DNA of 64,000 bases from Scleroderma bovista (Eukaryota; Basidiomycota; Agaricomycetes; Boletales; Sclerodermataceae): NCBI GenBank assembly GCA_037178675.1, contig JAYMGJ010000153.1, positions 1 to 64,000 of the forward strand, written 5' to 3'. The notes below the pieces were generated by a model. The model was not told the origin of the DNA, made no database searches, and saw only the letters and a list, made by a program, of their open reading frames with translations. Positions within the stretch are counted from its first letter, which is position 1. Each line of letters opens with the position of its first letter. Of the stretch, positions 59,650 to 64,000 are shown in pieces. The position numbers were made by a program, and so were the translations under genes.

Positions 59650-62600
59650 GTGAGGGAAGAGGTCAGAACAACCAACAACCAACACCAAATGACAGCAATA
59701 TGCGAGTGGTGGTCTTCCTTTGCGTTTCTGGTATTTAATCTCCTCAGGGGGATGTGCTGCACGCCTTCAGGCAGGATGCAGGAGGGAAGGGAAGGGCTTC
59801 TGATGGGGATGATATGCGACTGGGGATGGTATTGACTCCTCTTCAGCCTACCACAGTGGTTAGGAAGAGTCCTGGGATTGAAGAGCGATGATAGATTGAT
59901 GATAGGGGTGTAATAGCAGTGAAGGAGCAACAGGGAAGCAAGGGGACAGTTCCTGCTTCAAGAATGCAATGGACAGTGATGGGATGGAGTGGACAGAGAT
60001 GCTAGACTGTGCTTGAGCCTAGAGAAATGATCAGATACAAGATATATCTGATAAACAGCAATATAGGAGCTTTAGGCCAGCACTGAGTGACCTACAAGTC
60101 CAAAGACAAAGAGGGAGCTTATAGACAGAGAGGGAGAGTGAATGTGGTCGCTTTATTGAGGGGGAAGCAGACACTTCCTTGCAGCCTTTGGCTGCTGGTT
60201 TATATACAGGAGGGGCTGTGGCCCTGTAAGCACAAATGACTAAGTGCTTGGTAAGAGATTGGTAAGAAATTGGTAAGCAATTGATAAGCAGTGTAATCAG
60301 GCTGAGTCATCGATGAGGAGAGCCTGAACAAGCTGCTGATCCAAGGGAAAGAGCAAAAACATAGGTAAAAAGGGGTGTATAATTAAGAATATGGAAAAAT
60401 CATTGCATGGGGCCCAAAAGAGAGGGGGGGAAAGCATGGGATGAGTAGATCGAAGCTAAATGAGCATATGCGATGACATAATGCATATGAATCATAGGGG
60501 CATGAGTCATGAATTGATAAGCAGCATGATAAGCATGATTTGAAGGATGATTGGTAAGTGATTGGTAAGGGGAGTAATGGGGATTAGTAATGCCAAGATG
60601 GGATGAATAATGTGCAGCAGAGTGAGTCAGAGTGAGCCAGAGTGACTCTGTGTGACTCAGAAAGAAGGGAAGCACAACCTGTGTTTGATTGAACTTTAGA
60701 TCTGGAGATGAGCTTCTGAAGCAGTGCCACTGATGGGAGTGGCTGGGGGATAATAAGAGAATTGATCTGACCAGAAGAGCAGTGTCAGGGGGCCTGGAAT
60801 GACAAGTAGAGTCACAGCTGGTCACAGAGTGTCACAAATCCCTTGGATTGAGCTTCTGTAGAGCAAAAATGCGAAATTTGGTGCTCCCGAAGTGCAGTCT
60901 TCCCTTGAGCAGTAAGGGGAAGGTTCTGTACTCTATTAGGGCTCCTAAGAAGGGTTCTAGAGCACTGTTTCATTTGTGTTTGTTGCGGGATAGCAGGGAA
61001 GTGAAACGTGAATAGCAGATTCGACATGTCCAGGGAAGCGAGATGAATGATAGAGGGAGATGGATGTGACAGGACTCTGGGATGAAAGGACCATATGCAG
61101 AGGACTCAGGAGACACAGAGACGACCAGGTATGAATTTTCAAGTCTAACGATAGACTTGAGATGACCAAAGTACGTGCGCGATGCAGGACTGACGAGGAG
61201 AACGTGCTGACTGAGAACGAGAGGTACTGGGGGAGCAGGCTGGGAAGATATGTACCAGACAGTACACAGGAGCTCAGGGAGAGGCTGTCCCAAGAGCAGG
61301 ACATAGTTGAGGTCTGCTGCAATAGCAGAGAAACGTTCCAGAGAAAATGCAGACTCCATAGTGAGTGATGAAGTGGGTGTCTGGATCGCGGGTGGAATAT
61401 CTCCGTGGGAAATGAACAGATTTATGTCAGAACTTGACAGGCAGATAGACCATGGTCTAGGCTCCATGATGGTATAGTCACATGATTGATAGCTTCAAAA
61501 ATGGCGGAGCTATTCAAAATATCGGAATGCCGGCACTGGGCACCTAAATTTGACATTTGGGTGCTAAAAATGATTCTTCCTTTTCTCCTTTGTTTCTCTA
61601 TCATTTCTTCTGCTTCTTTGGTTGTTCTGGTATGGGAGTTGGACTGCAGTAGGTTGCATTCCTCTCTCATACTGAAATGATCATCAATCCTTGGATTCTT
61701 CTGCTTCTTGGCAGTTCTCATGCGATAGATGGCTACAACGAGCTTGTATTCATTCTTCACATAAGGATAGTCTTGACTTTGCATGATATGGATAGCGAGG
61801 GCTGTCTGTATCCCTCAAGTCGGGACAATCTTTCAACAGATCTTGGGTGTGTGTTCTTCGCATTAGTTTCATCGGCTAACTTTCTCCATGTCCACAGTAC
61901 CAAACACGTTTGGTGCGTGACACCGCGGTACTAATGTTTGGAGTGGCCGCCTCCAAACGGCGAGTCGACGATCTGTTCAGTGAGCGATCACTGATTTCTG
62001 CGATGATAGTCACCTCTCCTGTCCTGGCGAGTGGAGTGTCCCCTCTGTGCATTCTGGCGCTGACATTTAACCTTATCAGTGGCATCGCATAACACACTTT
62101 CCAGTGTCTCGGCCTCAACACTGCTCAAGACTTGGCTTCCCTGGTGCCGAAGATCTGCGTTATGGCCCAAGACATTGGCAGGGGTGGGTGTGTGTCCGTG
62201 GGTAATGATGTGGCCGTTCCTGTCCACATCCGACTTGTAGGTTGCGAGGCGAGATGATGTGGTGGCCTCGTGAGCATAGGCATTGCAGGACTGCGGGTAC
62301 CTGTGGGGAATATGGGGCAGACAGCCTTCCCCTTGGCAGGGCGCGGCATCAAATTGGGAGTAGGCAAACACCTGCTTGCGGTGCACTAGCATCCGGCGGT
62401 CTTTGTCTCTCTCTTCCATGCTCCAGCGGGCCGAGTGCAACTCTTGTCTGACGTTTTCAATGTTTCGGCAGGGCTCATGGTTCATGGAGCGAGTGAATCG
62501 CGGGTGGTTGCAATGGTGGGATCAGTTACAGTCTGACTGTGGGCGATTGTGCCTAGGTGCCTTGGGTCTGCGAGAGGGCGGAGGAGTGTTTCGTCCTTCG

Positions 62601-63101
62601 TTCCTGGGAAGATGGTTGCGACAGGAATGTGCAGGGTCACTACTGGTATGTCAACCAGGTGTCCAGGATGGCTGTTGGCTGATGCAGGTACACAGATCGA
62701 AGTAGATCTGTCCGCAATTAATGCAGTCAATGTACTGTTCTGCCGGTTTACGCTGATGACGCTGCTGGTTCCTGCATTGTGGTTTCGGTGCCTTCTGAGG
62801 AGCTGGGTGATGGGGATGTGGAGCAGAGTGATGGGCGTGAGGTAGGGAAATTGAGCAAGAGCGATCTGGATGGTAAGTTTGAGGGTGGTGAAGAGATCTT
62901 GAGTTTTGTTGATGAGACGGGCAGTTTAAGTAGGCTGCAAAAGCATGTGGCGCCAAGTGTCTCGAAGACACCTGAAGATCGTCATCCAACAGATCTTCAT
63001 GTTGAAGTCGCACGTGCACCCGGCGTAAACCGTTGACGAAGTGCACACAAGACTGCGACCCATACTAGTGTAGACTTAGTAATAGTCCTCTTTAGAGTAG
63101 A
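59650..63101. other. Repeat-like non-coding DNA, possible solo LTR material
   Basis: 3.4 kb after gag with no supported gene. A possible LTR start TGTAATAGCAGTG at 59909 follows a purine-rich stretch (GATGATAGGGG). Clusters of ATTGGTAAG-type short repeats lie at 60245-60290 and 60512-60570. Minus-strand frames of 120-165 codons (for example 60970-61467, 61988-62485, 62651-63046) lack domains; the last contains CINCGQIYFDLCTC, a weak Cys pattern. Probably remains of several transposons. Confidence 0.4.
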
Positions 63102-63238
63102 TGTTACATGTCACACGTCACGTGTCACAGTCACGTGTCACACTATTTGTTGTATATAAACAGCGGACATTGCTTATATAATATAACAGCTCTTAACCAG
63201 CTACCGCTACCATCTCTGGTTGTGCACTCCACCCAACA
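63102..63238 (+). repeat. Putative 5' LTR (or its 3' part) of a copia-like element
   Basis: Starts TGTTACATGTCACACG and ends CCACCCAACA, i.e. TG...CA, with two CACGTG boxes (63119-63124, 63132-63137) and TATATAAA at 63153-63160. The 3' LTR is outside the window so borders are not proven. Confidence 0.45.
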
Positions 63239-63383
63239 GGTGAGTTGGAGTAGCAGTTCCTCTACGTATGTAGGTATTGCTTCAACAGGTTATGAGCCCT
63301 GTGAGTGCACTGTGTGCAGCAATGCACCAGGCAGCGCTCCAGCTCCCTGAGCGTCGCTTTAACTAGCTTGACACTGTGGACCA

Positions 63384-63540
63384 CAGTGAGCTCCTAGCTG
63401 AGCCCCTGCACAGCCACAAGGCGAAGTCAGTCGACGACTTGTGCCAGACAGTGAGCTCCTAGTTGAGCACCTGTACTGCCACAGGTGAAGTTCGTCGATG
63501 ACTTGCGCCAACCATGGCAAACATCGTCGACGACTTGCGC
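63384..63540 (+). repeat. Imperfect tandem repeats, unit about 65 bp
   Basis: Units beginning CAGTGAGCTCCTAG at 63384 and 63449 with a third partial unit sharing TCGTCGACGACTTGCGC at about 63523-63540. They lie in the leader between the putative LTR and gag. Confidence 0.7.
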
Positions 63541-63671
63541 TGGCATGACTTAGTCATGAGTTAGCTGTTGACAGAAGTGCTTTCACTAGCACTCAGGTGT
63601 TTTCTTCTTTTCTTGCTTGTCCGTTGTCGCATTCATTTGCTGACTCCATTGACTCCCAACAGAACATCACC

Positions 63672-64000
63672 ATGTCCAGCGCTCTTGACAAGATGGTCCC
63701 CGTGTTCACTGGCTCCAACTGGCAGCAGTGGCACACCTCTATGCAGGCCTACCTCCGGGCACAAGGCCAATGGTATGTTTACTCGACGACACAACCCATT
63801 GCCAGTCACGATGACCGTAAGGAATGGGACGACAACACCGAGAGAGCGCTCGGTAATATCACCTTGCGCCTCGCCCCCTCTATCCAGGTCGCTGTCTCCA
63901 ACCTCGACAACATTAAGGACGTCTGGGACCACCTAAAGAAGAACTTTGGCGCCCCCAGTATCGGCTCCGCCTACGCTGAGCTTAGCAAGCTCCTGGCGAC
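63672..64000 (+). CDS. Gag (UBN2/DUF4219 type) of a Ty1/copia-like retrotransposon, runs off the right edge
   Basis: ATG at 63672 opens an uninterrupted frame to the window end: MSSALDKMVPVFTGSNWQQW, HTSMQAYLRAQGQWYVYSTT, RKEWDDNTERALGNITLRLA, and VAVSNLDNIKDVWDHLKKNF. The F-x-G-x-N-W-x-x-W start and the helical W-D-x-L region are typical of the gag part of copia polyproteins in Agaricomycetes. No stop or frameshift in 109 codons, so this copy may be intact and young, unlike the gypsy-like gag to its left. Zinc knuckle, protease, integrase and reverse transcriptase would follow beyond the window. Confidence 0.85.
   Translation, partial: MSSALDKMVPVFTGSNWQQWHTSMQAYLRAQGQWYVYSTTQPIASHDDRKEWDDNTERALGNITLRLAPSIQVAVSNLDNIKDVWDHLKKNFGAPSIGSAYAELSKLLA

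Noticed and set aside
60970..61467. 165-codon minus-strand ORF in the repeat-like region
   Set aside because: Serine/leucine-rich without domain features and not flanked by related frames; typical of chance frames in repeats.

Overview
The window is nuclear DNA from a filamentous basidiomycete, most likely an Agaricomycete. The genes are conserved fungal housekeeping genes cut by many very short introns (mostly 46-66 nt). The right end carries Ty3/gypsy-like and Ty1/copia-like LTR retroelement sequence of the kind common in mushroom-forming fungi. This placement is inferred from gene structure and protein similarity recalled from memory; no search was run.

Layout. 1-2922 (-): 5' part of NADH glutamate synthase. 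4583-6055 (-): TOR-complex WD40 protein Lst8. 6822-7169 (+): a 70-residue uncharacterised protein. 8172-9184 (-) and 9163-12322 (+): head-to-head pair of an ALKBH7-like dioxygenase and mitochondrial IF2, whose predicted coding starts overlap. 13123-14390 (-): unrecognised Ser/Arg-rich protein. 14700-16299 (+): mitochondrial protease Oma1. 16577-18951 (-): GPI-type GH13 amylase/alpha-glucanotransferase. 19121-21006 (+): MFS sugar transporter. 21565-24746 (+): Hook adaptor. 24951-26245 (+): RNA 3'-phosphate cyclase. 26335-27802 (-): Cdc50/Lem3. 29230-30576 (+): GPI-type cupredoxin. 30912-34211 (-): Rco1-like PHD protein. 34761-36653 (-): tRNA dimethylallyltransferase. 36726-37676 (+): mitochondrial ribosomal protein uL15m. 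37695-38706 (-): Prp38. 38881-40622 (-): fasciclin protein. 41249-43626 (-): V-ATPase subunit A. 43752-45585 (+): proteasome ATPase Rpt1. 46730-48450 (+): BAHD-type acyltransferase with an apparent frameshift. 50482-53390 (+): phosphopentomutase/phosphoglucomutase. 53820-55823 (-): MCM-binding protein. 56.3-59.65 kb: decayed gag of a gypsy-like element. 59.65-63.1 kb: non-coding repeat-like DNA. 63.1 kb to the end: 5' end of a copia-like element.

The genes do not form a pathway cluster. Several neighbours are divergent with short shared promoters (ALKBH7/IF2, TRIT1/uL15m, VMA1/RPT1, GH13/MFS), and four products are probably mitochondrial (ALKBH7-like, IF2, Oma1, uL15m).

No clearly new multi-gene system was found. 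The most interesting signals are: a 0.6 kb retroposed sequence with a 24-nt poly(T) end and 13-bp target-site duplication just upstream of the phosphomutase start; unusually small exons (7, 8, 12, 15, 16, 17 nt) at or next to catalytic motifs; four candidate GC-AG introns; a gag pseudogene in which all eight in-frame stops are TGA; and two apparent single-base frameshifts in otherwise intact genes.
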